A stretch of 64,000 nucleotides of DNA from Balanoglossus misakiensis (Eukaryota > Hemichordata). The notes under the pieces are model-generated. The model saw nothing but the letters and a program-made list of their open reading frames with translations. It searched no databases and had not been told where the DNA came from. Every line of letters starts with the position of its first letter. The stretch's first letter is position 1. Of the stretch, positions 1 through 12,700 are shown one piece after another. Both the position numbers and the translations under genes were made by a program. The DNA is taken from positions 2,604,001 through 2,668,000 of the forward strand of contig CM082592.2 of assembly GCA_040954595.2 (NCBI GenBank), written 5' to 3'.

Positions 1-1880
1 TTTTGATGCAATGTGACTGGTTCCAACAAACAAATTTTGCAGTTTGCTGTAACTACAAACTGCCTAGTTGTTGTTTTTTCGGGGTGGAGGTACAGTCTAC
101 TGGTGGGCAACATTTTTGTACAAGGGGAAAACTATTAATTATTTGGGAAGGGTTAGACTTTTGAAAGAAAATGTTACAGGCTGATTAGCCGTAGTAATTA
201 GCAAAATCTATTTGACAAGAACAGGAAAGTTTGTAACATTCATATAATAAAAAAGAATAATTGCATTCTTAAAGTCCCTACTTATTAATTCTGCTTTTGG
301 TCCTGCGTCATGATATGCATACATTTAGGATGGTTCAACCGTAACTTTTACATTCTGATACACTTGTCATTTCTGTATAGAGTATTTGCATACTTTGACT
401 GTGCATGTGTTTTGCCAAACAAGGTACACCAAAGTATGCAAGTCAGTTGACTGTGATCACACAATTTATATTTTGGTCTCATACAGGTTTATGTTATTTG
501 TTAGAGTGTTTTGTTAAGCATAATGATTTTGTTTGGTTTGGTTTCAATCAAGATTGTGGTCACTCTTCACTCTGCTTAAATTATTTCAATTCAAGATTTA
601 ATATTTATTCAGTGTGTTTATTTCAGATATCAACATAGTCCAAATAGAAGTGATTTCCACTTTCAGTTGTCACACATTTCAGGATATTGGGGAATTGTAG
701 AATAGAAATTCTTTTGTTCTAAATCTGACTGAAGTTTTTAGGATATTTAGTCTTGTTTGCAAATGTTTCCTTTTCAGGCTATCTATTCATGGTGGTCATT
801 TTTACGCAGTGACAGATTTTGTTCACTTCCACGCGGAGCTACTGTTACCCTCATTGTGCCACGCACAGGTTTAGGGCAGTTTGTGTTGATCCGTTTTGTT
901 TTAGTCACTTACACTGCGAATTATAAATGAATGCAAGCAGTATCCTGCTAGTCAATTTGAATTCTATGATCAATTTATGGTTTCAACGTGCACCATCTTT
1001 AGTCTGGACTTGCTGGCAGTGTCACTGTGAAAGTACTCACAACATAAGTGAAATAAACGCTTGTCTGGAAATGAAACCAGTCAGTACCAGGAATATTTTT
1101 TACAACAAAGAGGGTTCAGAACCGCAATAATGTTCATTGTTAGCTTTAAACTTGACATATATATCAATGTACAGAGTGTACATAGTAATTTTGATTCTAA
1201 AGAAATAATGTATAAATTTAAATCATGTATTCTTTGTTGACATTTTCCGTTTTCTTGGTGAAAAATAAATATTGAAATATTGGCAGCAGTGTGATTGGTG
1301 CAAATTTGTATTCATAGACACATGGTGTAGAGATAGCAAGCAGATCTAGGAATCAGGTGAACACTGTATCTGAAATAATTACAAAGATTTTCCAAATTGT
1401 TTGATCAAACTATGGTGCACTTCATACAGATACATGTATGGTTCAGGGCCACCAGACAAAGTTTAAAAAAAAAATTCCATCTCCATCAATTACTATAGTT
1501 TCTCGGCAAAAATTCTACCCTTGAGCAATGAATGTAGTGTACGTGTCTCGTAGAAGTAGCTTTTGATGACAAATCATGCAGCAGTACATTCTGTAGATTG
1601 CCTAGAACGACATACAAACCGTTCCTACTGCAAAACCGAATTCACTCCAGAAAACGACTCATCCAGTCCAGATAATATAAATTGGAACGTGTCTAATTTA
1701 ATTAAAGCCAACTACATCACGAGATGTCACACGATCAAAATTTGAGGGCCTAAAACCATCTATCATATGATACTAGTATTTGATTTATTTTGATTTATCT
1801 TTCTGACAGCTCCGTTGGATCTGTCAAAATTTCCAAAAGAATCAAAGTTCTCTATTGTCATTCGCCAATGTCCAAAATAT
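1..1880. other. No gene recognised
   Basis: I see no convincing coding exon here on either strand; the open frames are short and resemble no family I know. An AATAAA at 1264-1269 could be the end of a transcript entering from the left, but nothing anchors it. Base composition is AT-rich, as in the introns further right. Confidence 0.5.
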
Positions 1881-1892
1881 AGGACCTACGCC

Positions 1893-1988
1893 AATCTGAT
1901 TAAAATCAGATGTAGGGAACGGCGACATGGTTTTTTTATGCTGTCGCCTCACACTACACCGTTCCCTACATCTGATTTTAATCAGATT
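1893..1988. repeat. Foldback MITE (AATCTGATTAAAATCAGAT arms)
   Basis: The left arm (1893-1922) is the inverted complement of the right arm (1960-1988), and each arm is itself nearly palindromic. A related copy with the same GTTCCCTACATCTGA core and GGCGACAG stem lies at 57478-57568, inside a TRPM intron. Two dispersed copies with inverted arms and no coding capacity indicate a non-autonomous DNA element. Confidence 0.75.
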
Positions 1989-2462
1989 AGACCTAGGCCT
2001 GAGCTTTGGGCAATAGGGCCTAAGCGACATTTCTTCGCACACCCATCGTGCAGTGTGTCGTCGATACTAAAATCTGAATGCAAAGATTTTTTTCAGAGGA
2101 GAAAATCGGGGTCACACGCTCTATTTATTTTCTATTTAATTTGCATAGGAGAAAGTTACGGATAATGAATTTCAATGTAGAACAGTGTAAACTTAAAGTT
2201 TGTCCCAACATGCAAATAAATGCCGTCTCAGGGAATCCTGTCATGTTATCATGAACTTTCCAGTGAGTTTTACTGGCTAAACCACAGAGAAAGTTTGAAA
2301 TATTAAGAATTCTTTCTGCCACATTGTAAATTCTTTCTCATTAGTTACACAGCAATAAACCACGCAGGGGACATACTGAAACTTACAACGCAGAGACCGG
2401 GGCTTGGGGCTCAGCCATTAACCCCAAAAATGTATCGCTTCTATTGCATTCCAATACCACAG

Positions 2463-2720
2463 GTCGACCATCTTTCACGTACCGACCGGAAGACACCGAG
2501 GTGCGACTGGGCGAGAGCGTGGTGCTGTGCTGCAGCGCCACCGGCTACCCGAAGCCGGTGATCGTGTGGACGAGGCACGACCAAATCCTGCCGCAGGAGG
2601 AGAGGGTCTCTTCACATCCTGGATGTGCAACGGCAAGACCATGCAACGTACAGATGCGATGCGGTGAATAGCGTGGATACAGTCTCGGCAACTGCGCAGC
2701 TGATTGTACTAATTGAGTGA
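2463..2720 (+). pseudogene. Terminal Ig-domain exon with frameshift
   Basis: After a splice acceptor (AG at 2461-2462) a phase-1 exon reads into an I-set-like immunoglobulin domain: PSFTYRPEDTEV, the first Cys in VVLCCSATG, and the core Trp in VIVWTRH. The reading frame is lost near 2605-2612. The rest of the domain (LHILDVQRQDH, YRCDAVNS, ATAQLIV) continues in another frame to a TGA at 2718-2720. The usual strand between ERVS and LHIL is shortened, so a small deletion fits. It could be a pseudogene, a null allele or an assembly error in the last exon of a gene lying to the left; no other exon of that gene is in the window. Confidence 0.65.
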
Positions 2721-3147
2721 TCAATCTTTTATCGTCTTTGACTTTATGGAATAAGTTTGCTTATTGAAATTTGCTGAGTCATCAGTTCTTATCCTGGCTA
2801 TCAAATGTAAGATGCCATGTGTTGAATGCTGTCATTGATGAAAAAAGAAACCCTTTCAATAATTTTGCTATAGTGAGTGGTTAAGCCATGGTTTACTTTT
2901 GGTTTTGAAGGCCAAGCTAACTTGGTGATGTCCACAATTCATCAGCATGCACTTGAGTCGAGCCTACCTGATGATAAATTCTGTCACTCCACACTATTTA
3001 ATTTGTCGGACAGTGTTCATACATGTGCACTTATTGTCTCAAACACAAACTCGAGAGTCAGCTAGATGCAACAAATCTAGTCCAAATCCCTTGGGACGTG
3101 TCCTCACAGCCATTGATATTTGCAGCAAGTGCTGAGTGACATGATAT

Positions 3148-3962
3148 ACGATACTGAAGTTAGTGTCGGTTTCGGTTTCGGATTCGGGTTCGAGAGACTG
3201 AAAGTAGTTAAGCATTTACGGTCGACCCTCGCGGTTTTTAGTATGTAGCGTGAAAATAACTACGCCAAAAGACGTATACACGTGATCAAACTCTTTAACT
3301 GTTATTTATTATATTTTTGGCACCCATAATATTGTTAATTTATGTCGGAAATTATAAAATACGTCTTTTTATCAACGAAATATCTACCACAAGAGGGCGT
3401 TAATTTGAGCACACGTTCAACGATGCTGAAGTTAGTGTCGGTTTCGGATTCGGATTCAGTTTCGGATTCGGTTTCGGATTCGGGTTCGAGAGACTGAAAG
3501 TAGTTAAGCATTTTCGAGCGACCATCGCGGTTTGGCATCTGCAGTACGAGTATGAAAATAACTCTGTTAAAATATGAATATATCTGATCAAACTCTCTCG
3601 ACATGTTAAGTATGATATTTTTGGCACCAAAACACTGTTTTTTCACATCGGAAATTGTTAAATACATATTTTATTATCGAAAAACATACTTCAATGATAG
3701 AAAGATAATATTTTGTAATTTTCGGTTTGAATAAACATTTTTTGGTTGAGAAAAATGTCATACATAATAAGTACAGATTAAATCAAATTTATTCGTGTTT
3801 TAGTAAAGTAATTTTCATCCTCGTACTGCAGATGCCAAACCGCGATGGTTGCCCGAAAATGCTAAACTACTTTCAGTCTCTCCAACCCGAATCCGAAACC
3901 GAATCCGAAACTGAATCCGAAACCGAATCCGAGTCTTACTTCAGTATCGTCACGTTCAAGTG
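3148..3962. repeat. Cluster of (TTTCGGATTCGG)-rich foldback elements
   Basis: Three related copies lie here: two in one orientation (3148-3225 and 3420-3570) and one inverted (3810-3962). A fourth, inverted, is at 4843-4936. Each has an outer end like ACGATACTGAAGT, a 12-bp TTTCGGATTCGG repeat, then GAGAGACTGAAAGTAGTT. The two longest copies share an open frame: MPNRDG, KMLNYFQSL, then SETE repeats, preceded by CTGCAG, which could be a splice acceptor. I cannot tell whether it is the 5' exon of a transposon protein or simply a repeat. Confidence 0.65.
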
Positions 3963-4687
3963 TGTGGCAAGAGGCACGCTGAATGAAATGTCTGCATTTG
4001 GTGTTTTCGTTCTTCCTAACTGCGATATGATTTCCATGTTCCGTATTGGCAAGCGTCGTGTTGGCAGGTTTGTACTCATATTTAGTGTAACCCTATTTTA
4101 TTAATTATGCATGTGGATGTGATGACAGACCCCTTGATGTGATGCACTAAGAAATTGTACATACTGGGATATAGCACAATGCTATAAATCACAGTATTTA
4201 CACCTGCATAAAACTCGATTTCGATGATCACACATGCGTGTGGGCCAACAGGGTTCAGGGAAATCTCTTGTAACCTCTGTCACGAATGTGTGGTTGCATT
4301 ACAGAGGTCACAAAGGCTGGTACCTGAGGGCGTATCACATTAGGCAATGCAAACAAACATTCTGGTAGTCACAAGACAAACACAAAGACAAAGGTGTTTT
4401 GCTTTCCATAAAATAAGGTATTTTATTTTTCATATTTCAACAGGAAAACACCATAGTGACATATGTTAATTATTGGCCATGCACTTCTGTGTCCCTGTGG
4501 TCAAGGCAGTAAAGTTTGCCATTAATTAAAGGTAAATCTTGGGGGGATATAGCAAAGATACAAACTTTTGCTATTTGGCTGATGTTTTTGATTATATTTA
4601 AATGTTTCTGGAAAAATTGGGCATAGGTCAATTGGCCAGGTCTTGTGATCTCATCATAAAAGTGAAAAATTGTGCATTAATTAATTA

Positions 4688-4790
4688 AGCAATAACCCTC
4701 GCCGCAGGCGGGTATACACGAGATTTGGGTACAATTCGTGACATATAGCGCGAGCCGTCAGGCGAGTGCTACATCGTGGTCTATATATTT
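4688..4790. repeat. One end of the GCAATAACCCCCGCC MITE family
   Basis: This begins with AGCAATAACCCTCGCC and continues CGGGTATACACGAGATTTGGG, as in the complete element at 20145-20284. The right-hand inverted terminus is missing, so this is a truncated or diverged copy. Confidence 0.7.
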
Positions 4791-4842
4791 TTCATGCCCG
4801 AAATGATTCTTTGACTGTATGAAAAACTATAGAAAATCAGCT

Positions 4843-4936
4843 GTTAATGATAAACTACTTTCAGTCTCTCGAACCCGAAACCGAATCCGAAACTGAATCC
4901 GAAACCGAATCCGAGTCTTACTTCAGTATCGTCATG
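4843..4936. repeat. Fourth copy of the SETE-type foldback repeat
   Basis: This inverted copy carries CTACTTTCAGTCTCTCGAAC, the CCGAATCCGAAA repeat and the terminal CTTCAGTATCGTCA seen in the 3.8-kb copy. Confidence 0.65.
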
Positions 4937-5279
4937 ATATCTTTTCTTAGCGTGGGCGCCAACTAGAGTCCAATCGATAGCGTTTGCTTTGTTTTTATCC
5001 TAGTTCCGCCAACTTTTAAAGGCCAGGTGACCAAGGCGGCCAGGTGACCAAGATGTGAGCGAGGGGAGAACAGCCCAGTTCCATTGCAGCTCCAGCTCCA
5101 CTCCGCTCCAACTCCACTCGCGCACAGGCGATCGTTTAATTTTCCTGAATGATCGTGCGCAACTCCGTGCAAACACTTCCAAATGCTGCCACGACGATCA
5201 TATGTTTCATGTCTCGGTATGCAGTATACATTAAATATTGTGATTTGCATTCACTTGTACTTTCCCTCAAACATTCCGT

Positions 5280-6300
5280 GTTTGCGTAATCGTCACAAGC
5301 TGTGACAAATCACCGTCTGTTTTCGATGTGCGCCTGTAATGTATATAAACAGTGTTCTCAAACATCTATGGAAGATGAAAGACATTTCGAATTTTGTTTT
5401 TCACTCGAATTCACAAAAATCGTGACGTAAAATTGATGGGAGGGTATATCAGAGAATACTGTATGACATAATTCACTGTCCTTCAGCTGTCAATGAAAAG
5501 CCGAGAACGATCAGCCACATGTTTTTTTTATCCCATGACATTATTATGGGGTGAGAGCCTGTTCAACAATGGGGGAACAAATCCATTTCAGCATGTGTTT
5601 GTGACGTGTCGTGTTGAGAGAATAAATGATCCGCGACTATAGTTTTTCAAATTGTTATTTGCGTGATCGTCACAAGCTGTGACAAATCACCGTCTGTTTT
5701 CGATGTGCGTCTGTTATGTATATAAACAGTGTTCTCAAACATCTATGGAAGATGAAAGACATTTTTTCCCTCGAATTCACAAAAATCGTGACGTAAAATT
5801 GATGGGAGGGTATATCAGATTTTATAACACACCATGCAGCGAACCCTCGATCGTGATTCGTCAATACGACGTCACGTGACCTTAGTCATTTCGAACTGTT
5901 CCCTAGGGCATCAGTTCGATCGGTTTGGTGTGTTTATAAAACACATGATGACTGACATATTCGGGCAACAGTGTATTTTTGATGACCTCGGGACTGCCAG
6001 TCACACCAAAACAGTCTGTTTTAGTTGTGACTAGCAGGCCATCGGTCATCAGAATACACTGTTGCCCTCATTGTCAGTCATCATGTGTATAATGACATAT
6101 GACAGAATTCACTGTCCTTCAGCTGTCAATGAAAAGCCCGGCCATAGAGATGAACGATCAGCCACATGTGTTTTTATCCCCTGACATAATATTATGAGGC
6201 CAGAGCCTGTTCAACAATGGTGGTACAAATCCATTGCAGCATGTGTTTGTGACGTGACGTGTTGAGAGAATAAAATACTCGCGACTATAGTTTTTCAAGT
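5280..6300. repeat. Local tandem duplication with inserted foldback
   Basis: The segment starting near 5288 (TCGTCACAAGCTGTGACAAA, then TGTATATAAACAGTGTTCTC) recurs at about 5668, and the following segment (TTCACTGTCCTTCAGCTGTC and onward) at about 5471 recurs at about 6111. The second unit is longer because it carries a palindrome at 5938-6092 whose arms are ACACATGATGACTGACA and its complement. No coding exon is apparent. The duplication ends about 400 bp upstream of the signal-peptide exon at 6710, so it may sit in that gene's promoter region. Confidence 0.65.
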
Positions 6301-6709
6301 TTTTGAGCATCGGCGTTAACCTGTAACGGTTCCACCGTCATTGTTGCGCGGAATCTCACTTTGGTTTCAAAAATTATCGATCTTTCCCCCGTTCGTTCAC
6401 TGGTGCAATACAACGGATGTTCCTTCAAAGCTCTAGAGGCCTATTTGCTGTAACTTTGGACTGTTTTTGCAGTATTTCTTCCCTTTGCATCGACTGCAGT
6501 TTCTTATCTGAGGCCTCAAAACACGACGAAACGCTCAGCAGTTTCAATTTACAGCCTCTACGTGCAGATTCAGCACTCTTATTGGTGAAACTCAATTCAA
6601 GCCCGGACTATTATTAACTTGTAAACAACAGTGTAACTGCAAAACATTCACTTTGTCCTTCATTGTCACCCTTCTTCTTTTTCATGATATCCAGGACATT
6701 GATCGGAGG

Positions 6710-6773
6710 ATGATGATACTGGCATTCGTCAGCCTGTCACTCCTGGTGTCTCCATCATTTACACAGGAGCCAG
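6710..6773 (+). CDS. Exon 1: start codon and signal peptide
   Basis: Two adjacent ATGs (6710, 6713) open a typical signal peptide, [19 protein letters not shown], with a short hydrophobic core and small residues before a likely cleavage site near residue 18. The exon ends GAGCCAG|GTAAGG in phase 1, matching all downstream modules. The frame is open upstream to 6653 but has no hydrophobic need for it, so the ATG pair is preferred. Confidence 0.8.
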
Positions 6774-9700
6774 GTAAGGCAGTATTCTCAATTTTTATTT
6801 TTATTTTTATTTTGAATCGTGTGTTTATTTTTTACGTAAATATTTCCTTTATGGACACTTGATATTCGAGAATTCGCTCAATTAAAACGCAAACACGTCT
6901 AACCAATTCATTCTGCTCTCTGACAACGGAAATATGCAAAGCTTGAAATGCTTTGTATAATAAGTGGATTTTATAGGAGAGAATGGGGTCATTGAACAAC
7001 GTCTTGCCGATCCCATTTGCTATTTATTCTGTTCTAACTCGAAGATTTAAACGAGCTCGAGAAAAAGTGAACACAAAATTCAAACGGTCGTTGCTAAATA
7101 CACAGGATCGTGCCTTGAAAATCCTTGTTTTTATGGAGCGACTTGCACCGACAACGCCGATGGTGGATTCACGTATCATAAGATAAATGTGTGTTTTTTA
7201 TGTTTTGGTTAACAGTTTTCTATTCAACAATGTTCTGAAATTATATGTACACATAGCATAAAACACAAATGTTTTTCAAGTATACAAGATGTCAGAATAA
7301 CGCACATTTGCATTTGCTGTGTATTGTATAGTTGTCCATACCATGTTTATGCATTTTTGGTCACGTGTCTCGACTGCTTTGAAGTGACCTCGAATTTTCC
7401 ACCACCCCCCCCCCCCACACACACACACACCTGACTATACATAAAAGTGAACATGTTTACAATGGCCTTTCCTACAATTTACAATAGTTGCTGCAACATG
7501 TACCTACGAGGGAACATCGTATAAGGAAGGCATGACGAGGCCACAGGACTGCAATACTTGGTAACAGAGAGAGAGAGAGCGAGAGAGAGAGGGGGGAGGG
7601 AGGGAGGGGGAGAGAGAGAGAGAGAAAGAGAGGGAGGGAGGGAGAGAGAGAGAGAGAGAGAATGAGGAGAGAGTAGAGAGAGAGAGAGAGTGAGAGAGAG
7701 AGAGAGAATGAGGAGAGAGGGGGGAGAGAGAGTGAGAGAGAGAGAGAGAATGAGGAGAGAGAGAGGGGGGGAGAGAGAGAGAGAATGAGGAGAGAGAGAG
7801 AGAGAGAGGGGAGAGAGAGAGAGAATGAGGAGAGAGAGAGAGAGGGGAGAGAGAGTGAGAGGGGGAGAGAGAGAGAGAGAGTGAGAGAGAGAGAGGGGGA
7901 GAGAGAGAGAGAGAGTGAGAGAGAGAGATACAGAGAGAGAGAGTGAGAGAGAGAGGGGGAGAGAGAGAGAGAGGGAGAGGGGGGACACAGAGAGAGAAAG
8001 AGAGAGCGAGAGACTGAGAGAGGGGGAGGGAGGGAGGGAGAGGGTGAGAGAGAGAGAGAGCGAGAGTAGAGAGAGAGGGGGGGTGAGAGAGAGAGAGAGA
8101 GAGAGTTTAAAGAGAGAGAGAGAGAGAGAGGGGGGAGAGAGAGAGAGAGTAGACAGAGAGAGAGTAGACAGAGAGAGGGGGGAGGGAGAGAGAGAGAGAG
8201 AGATATAGAGAGGGTGAGAGAGCGAGCGAGAGAGTAGACAGAGAGAGAGGGGGGAGGGAGAGAGAGAGAGCGAGAGATAGAGAGAGAGAGAGTGAGAGAG
8301 ATAGCGAGAGGGTGAGAGAGAGAGAGAGAGAGTTTCGATGGATGCCGTTTCGTAATAATCTATGTTGTGTTCACATTGTCTTATTTCTGTCCAAAAATAA
8401 CAACCTGTTCTGTTTAAGTACGTGCCAACAAGGTAACTGGACGTGCAGCACGATGCCATGCCCTGAAGGTAATTATTGTTGTCAACGTCTCTCTCATTTT
8501 GCATTTGTTAAATTCTTATTTTGATATAATTGGTTGCTGTTTTGCCGCGGCACCGAAGAATAACGGGATACATAATTTTGAATTCTAAGAAACGGACAGA
8601 GACCCATATGCTAGGAGAGAAACATGTACACCGTTTGAAATGAAAAGTTGGTTGTAATGCGACGGACAAACTCAGATCCCAGTAGACATTTGCTGTCGGT
8701 TCCCTGCGAGAGACGCACTGCCGTGCCGATGGCCACGTAGCTTAGTTTTTTTTAATCAAAATATGCAGCTTTGATATTATTTTGGGGTGTCATCATGACA
8801 AGTTTTTGTTTATTTCTGACGCAGAAAACTGCTACCATGGTGAAGTATTATACCCAAACGGCGGCACTAGGCAAGAAGATTGCAATACCTGGTAAGTCCT
8901 GGAGGTTCTGATAACCATGGAGACCGTGCTGTTTAATTCCGCCTTCTTTACTACTACCGTCTTCTCAGTAAATTCTTTTACCTTTAGTTTGAACACCTGA
9001 TACCTCATTAGATCCAGAAATGTGTTATGAGAGAGAGAGAGGGGGAGAGAGAGAGAGAGAGGGGGGGGAGAGTGTGAGAGAGAGAGCGACAGGGGGGTGA
9101 GAGAGAGAGAGGGAGAGAGGGGGGAGAGAGAGAGAGAGAGAGGTGGGGGAGAGAGAGAGTGTGAGAGAGAGAGCGAGAGGGGGGGGTGAGAGAGAGAGAG
9201 GGAGAGAGAGGGAGAGAGAGGGGAGAGAGAGAGAGAGAGAGAGAGGTGGGGGAGAGAGAGAGTGTGAGAGAGAGCGAGAGGGGGGTGAGAGAGAGAGAGA
9301 GAGGGGGGGGAGAGAGAGGGGGGGAGAGAGAGGGGTGGGGGAGAGTGTGAGAGAGAGAGCGAGAAGGGGGGTGGGAGAGAGAGAGAGAGAGAGAGAGGGG
9401 GAGAGAGAGAGAGTGAGAGAGGTGGGGGAGAGAGAGAGTGTGAGAGAGAGAGCGAGAGGGGGGGTGAGAGAGAGAGAGACAGAGAGAGAGAGAGGTGGGG
9501 GGAGAGAGAGAGAGGGAGAGAGACAGAGAGAGAGAGAGTGAAAGTGAGAGAGAGAGAGGGGGGAGGAGAGAGAGAGCGAGAGATAGAGAGAGAGAGAGTG
9601 AGAGAGATAGCGAGAGGGTGAGAGAGAGAGAGAGAGAGTTTCGATGGATGCCGTTTCGTAATAATCTATGTTGTGTTCACATTGTCTTATTTCTGTCCAA

Positions 9701-12700
9701 AAATAACAACCTGTTCTGTTTAAGTACGTGCCAACAAGGTAACTGGACGTGCAGCACGATGCCATGCCCTGAAGGTAATTATTGTTGTCAACGTCTCTCT
9801 CATTTTGCATTTGTTAAATTCTTATTTTGATATAATTGGTTGCTGTTTTGCCGCGGCACCGAAGAATAACGGGATACATAATTTTGAATTCTAAGAAACG
9901 GACAGAGACCCATATGCTAGGAGAGAAACATGTACACCGTTTGAAATGAAAAGTTGGTTGTAATGCGACGGACAAACTCAGATCCCAGTAGACATTTGCT
10001 GTCGGTTCCCTGCGAGAGACGCACTGCCGTGCCGATGGCCACGTAGCTTAGTTTTTTTTAATCAAAATATGCAGCTTTGATATTATTTTGGGGTGTCATC
10101 ATGACAAGTTTTTGTTTATTTCTGACGCAGAAAACTGCTACCATGGTGAAGTATTATACCCAAACGGCGGCACTAGGCAAGAAGATTGCAATACCTGGTA
10201 AGTCCTGGAGGTTCTGATAACCATGGAGACCGTGCTGTTTAATTCCGCCTTCTTTACTACTACCGTCTTCTCAGTAAATTCTTTTACCTTTAGTTTGAAC
10301 ACCTGATACCTCATTAGATCCAGAAATGTGTTATGAGAGAGAGAGGGGGGAGAGAGAGAGAGAGAGGGGGGGGAGAGTGTGAGAGAGAGAGCGAGAGGGG
10401 GGTGAGAGAGAGAGAGGGGGGGGGGAGAGAGAGAGAGAGAGAGAGGTGGGGGAGAGAGAGAGTGTGAGAGAGAGAGCGAGAGGGGGGTGAGAGAGAGAGA
10501 GGGAGAGAGAGGGGAGAGAGAGAGAGAGGGGGGGGGAGAGAGAGAGTGTGAGAGAGAGCGAGAGGGGGGTGAGAGAGAGAGAGAGAGAGAGGGGGGAGAG
10601 AGAGGGGTGGGGGGAGAGTGTGAGAGAGAGAGCGAGAAGGGGGGTGGGAGAGAGAGAGAGAGGGGGAGAGTGAGAGAGGTGGGGGAGAGAGAGAGTGTGA
10701 GAGAGAGAGCGAGAGGGGGGGTGAGAGAGAGAGAGAGAGAGGGAGAGAGACAGAGAGAGAGAGAGTGAAAGTGAGAGAGAGAGGGGGGAGGAGAGAGAGA
10801 GTGCGAGAGCGAGAAGGGGGTGAGAGAGAGAGAGAGAGAGAGGGGGGAGAGAGGGGGAGAGAGAGAGAGAGAGGTGGGGGAGAGAGAGACAGAGAGAGAG
10901 AGAGGTGGGGGGAGAGAGAGAGAGGGAGAGAGACAGAGAGAGAGAGAGTGAAAGTGAGAGAGAGAGGGGGGAGGAGAGAGAGAGTGTGAGAGAGAGAGCG
11001 AGAGGGGGGTGAGAGAGAGAGGGGGGGAGGGAGAGAGGGGAGAGAGAGAGAGAGAGGTGGGGGAGAGAGAGGGAGAGAGAGAGAGAGAGAGTGAAAGTGA
11101 GAGAGGGGGGAGGACAGAGAGAGTGTGAGAGAGAGAGCGAGAGGGGGTGAGAGAGAGGGGGAGAGAGAGAGAGAGGGGGGAGAGAGAGAGAGAGAGGGGG
11201 GGGGAGGAGAGAGAGAGAGAGTGAAAGTGAGAGAGAGAGAGGGGGGAGGAGAGAGAGAGTGTGTGAGAGAGAGCGAGAGGGGGGTGAGAGAGGGGAGAGA
11301 GAGAGGGGGGAGAGAGGTGGGGAGTGAGAGAGAGGGGGGAGAGAGAGAGAGAGGGGAGAGAGAGAGAGAGGGGGAGAGAGAGAGAGAGAGAGGTGGGGAG
11401 AGAGAGAGGAGAGAGGGGGGGAGAGAGAGAGAGAGAGAGGGGTGGGGGAGAGAGAGAAAGAGAGAGGGGAGGGAGAGAGAGCGAGAGAGAGAGTGAAAGT
11501 GAGAGAGAGAGGGGGAGGAGAGAGAGTGTGTGAGAGAGAGAGCGAGAGGGGGGTGAGAGAGAGAGGGGAGAGAGAGAGAGAGGTGGGGAGAGAGAGAGAG
11601 GGGGAGAGAGAGGGTGGGGAGAGAGAGAGAGAGGGGGGAGAGAGAGAGCGAGAGAGAGAGGTGGGGGGAGAGAGAGAGAGAGAGGAGAGAGAGGGGGGGG
11701 AGAGAGAGGGGAGAGAGAGAGAGAGAGAGAGAGAGAGGGGGAGAGAGAGAGTGAGTGAGAGAGAGAGAGAGAGAGAGAGGTGGGGGAGAGAGTGAGAGAG
11801 AGAGAGTGTTTCGATGGATGCCGTTTCGTAATAATCTGTGTTGTGTTCACATTGTTTTATTTCTGTCCAAAAATAACAACATGTTCTGTTTTAGTACGTG
11901 CCAACAAGGTAACTGGACGTGCAGCACGATGCCATGCCCTGAAGGTAATTATTGTTGTCAACGTCTCTCTCATTTTGCATTTGTTAAATTCTTATTTTGA
12001 TATAATTGGTTGCTGTTTTGCCGCGGCACCGAAGAATAACGGGATACATAATTTTGAATTCTAAGAAACGGACAGAGACCCATATGCTAGGAGAGAAACA
12101 TGTACACCGTTTGAAATGAAAAGTTGGTTGTAATGCGACGGACAAACTCAGATCCCAGTAGACATTTGCTGTCGGTTCCCTGCGAGAGACGCACTGCCGT
12201 GCCGATGGCCACGTAGCTTAGTTTTTTTTAATCAAAATATGCAGCTTTGATATTATTTTGGGGTGTCATCATGACAAGTTTTTGTTTATTTCTGACGCAG
12301 AAAACTGCTACCATGGTGAAGTATTATACCCAAACGGCGGCACTAGGCAAGAAGATTGCAATACCTGGTAAGTCCTGGAGGTTCTGATAACCATGGAGAC
12401 CGTGCTGTTTAATTCCGCCTTCTTTACTACTACCGTCTTCTCAGTAAATTCTTTTACCTTTAGTTTGAACACCTGATACCTCATTAGATCCAGAAATGTG
12501 TTATGAGAGAGAGAGGGGGGAGAGAGAGAGAGAGAGGGGGGGGAGAGTGTGAGAGAGAGAGCGAGAGGGGGGTGAGAGAGAGAGAGGGGGGGGGGGAGAG
12601 AGAGAGAGAGAGAGAGGTGGGGGAGAGAGAGAGTGTGAGAGAGAGAGCGAGAGGGGGGTGAGAGAGAGAGAGGGAGAGAGAGGGGAGAGAGAGAGAGAGG

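Larger units (their letters stand above)
8334..12503 (+). repeat. Three near-identical ~693-bp units, each followed by a GA tract
   Basis: Unit starts (TTTCGATGGATGCCG) are at about 8334, 9639 and 11811; a fourth, partial unit starts at 13989. Each unit holds exon b of one module, a ~356-bp intron, exon a of the next module, then TTTGAACACCTGATACCTCATTAG and a GA tract. Units 1 and 2 appear essentially identical over their length; unit 3 differs by a few bases (ATAATCTGTG, ATTGTTTTATT, TTTTAGTACG). The near identity means very recent duplication, gene conversion, or assembly duplication. Confidence 0.9.
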
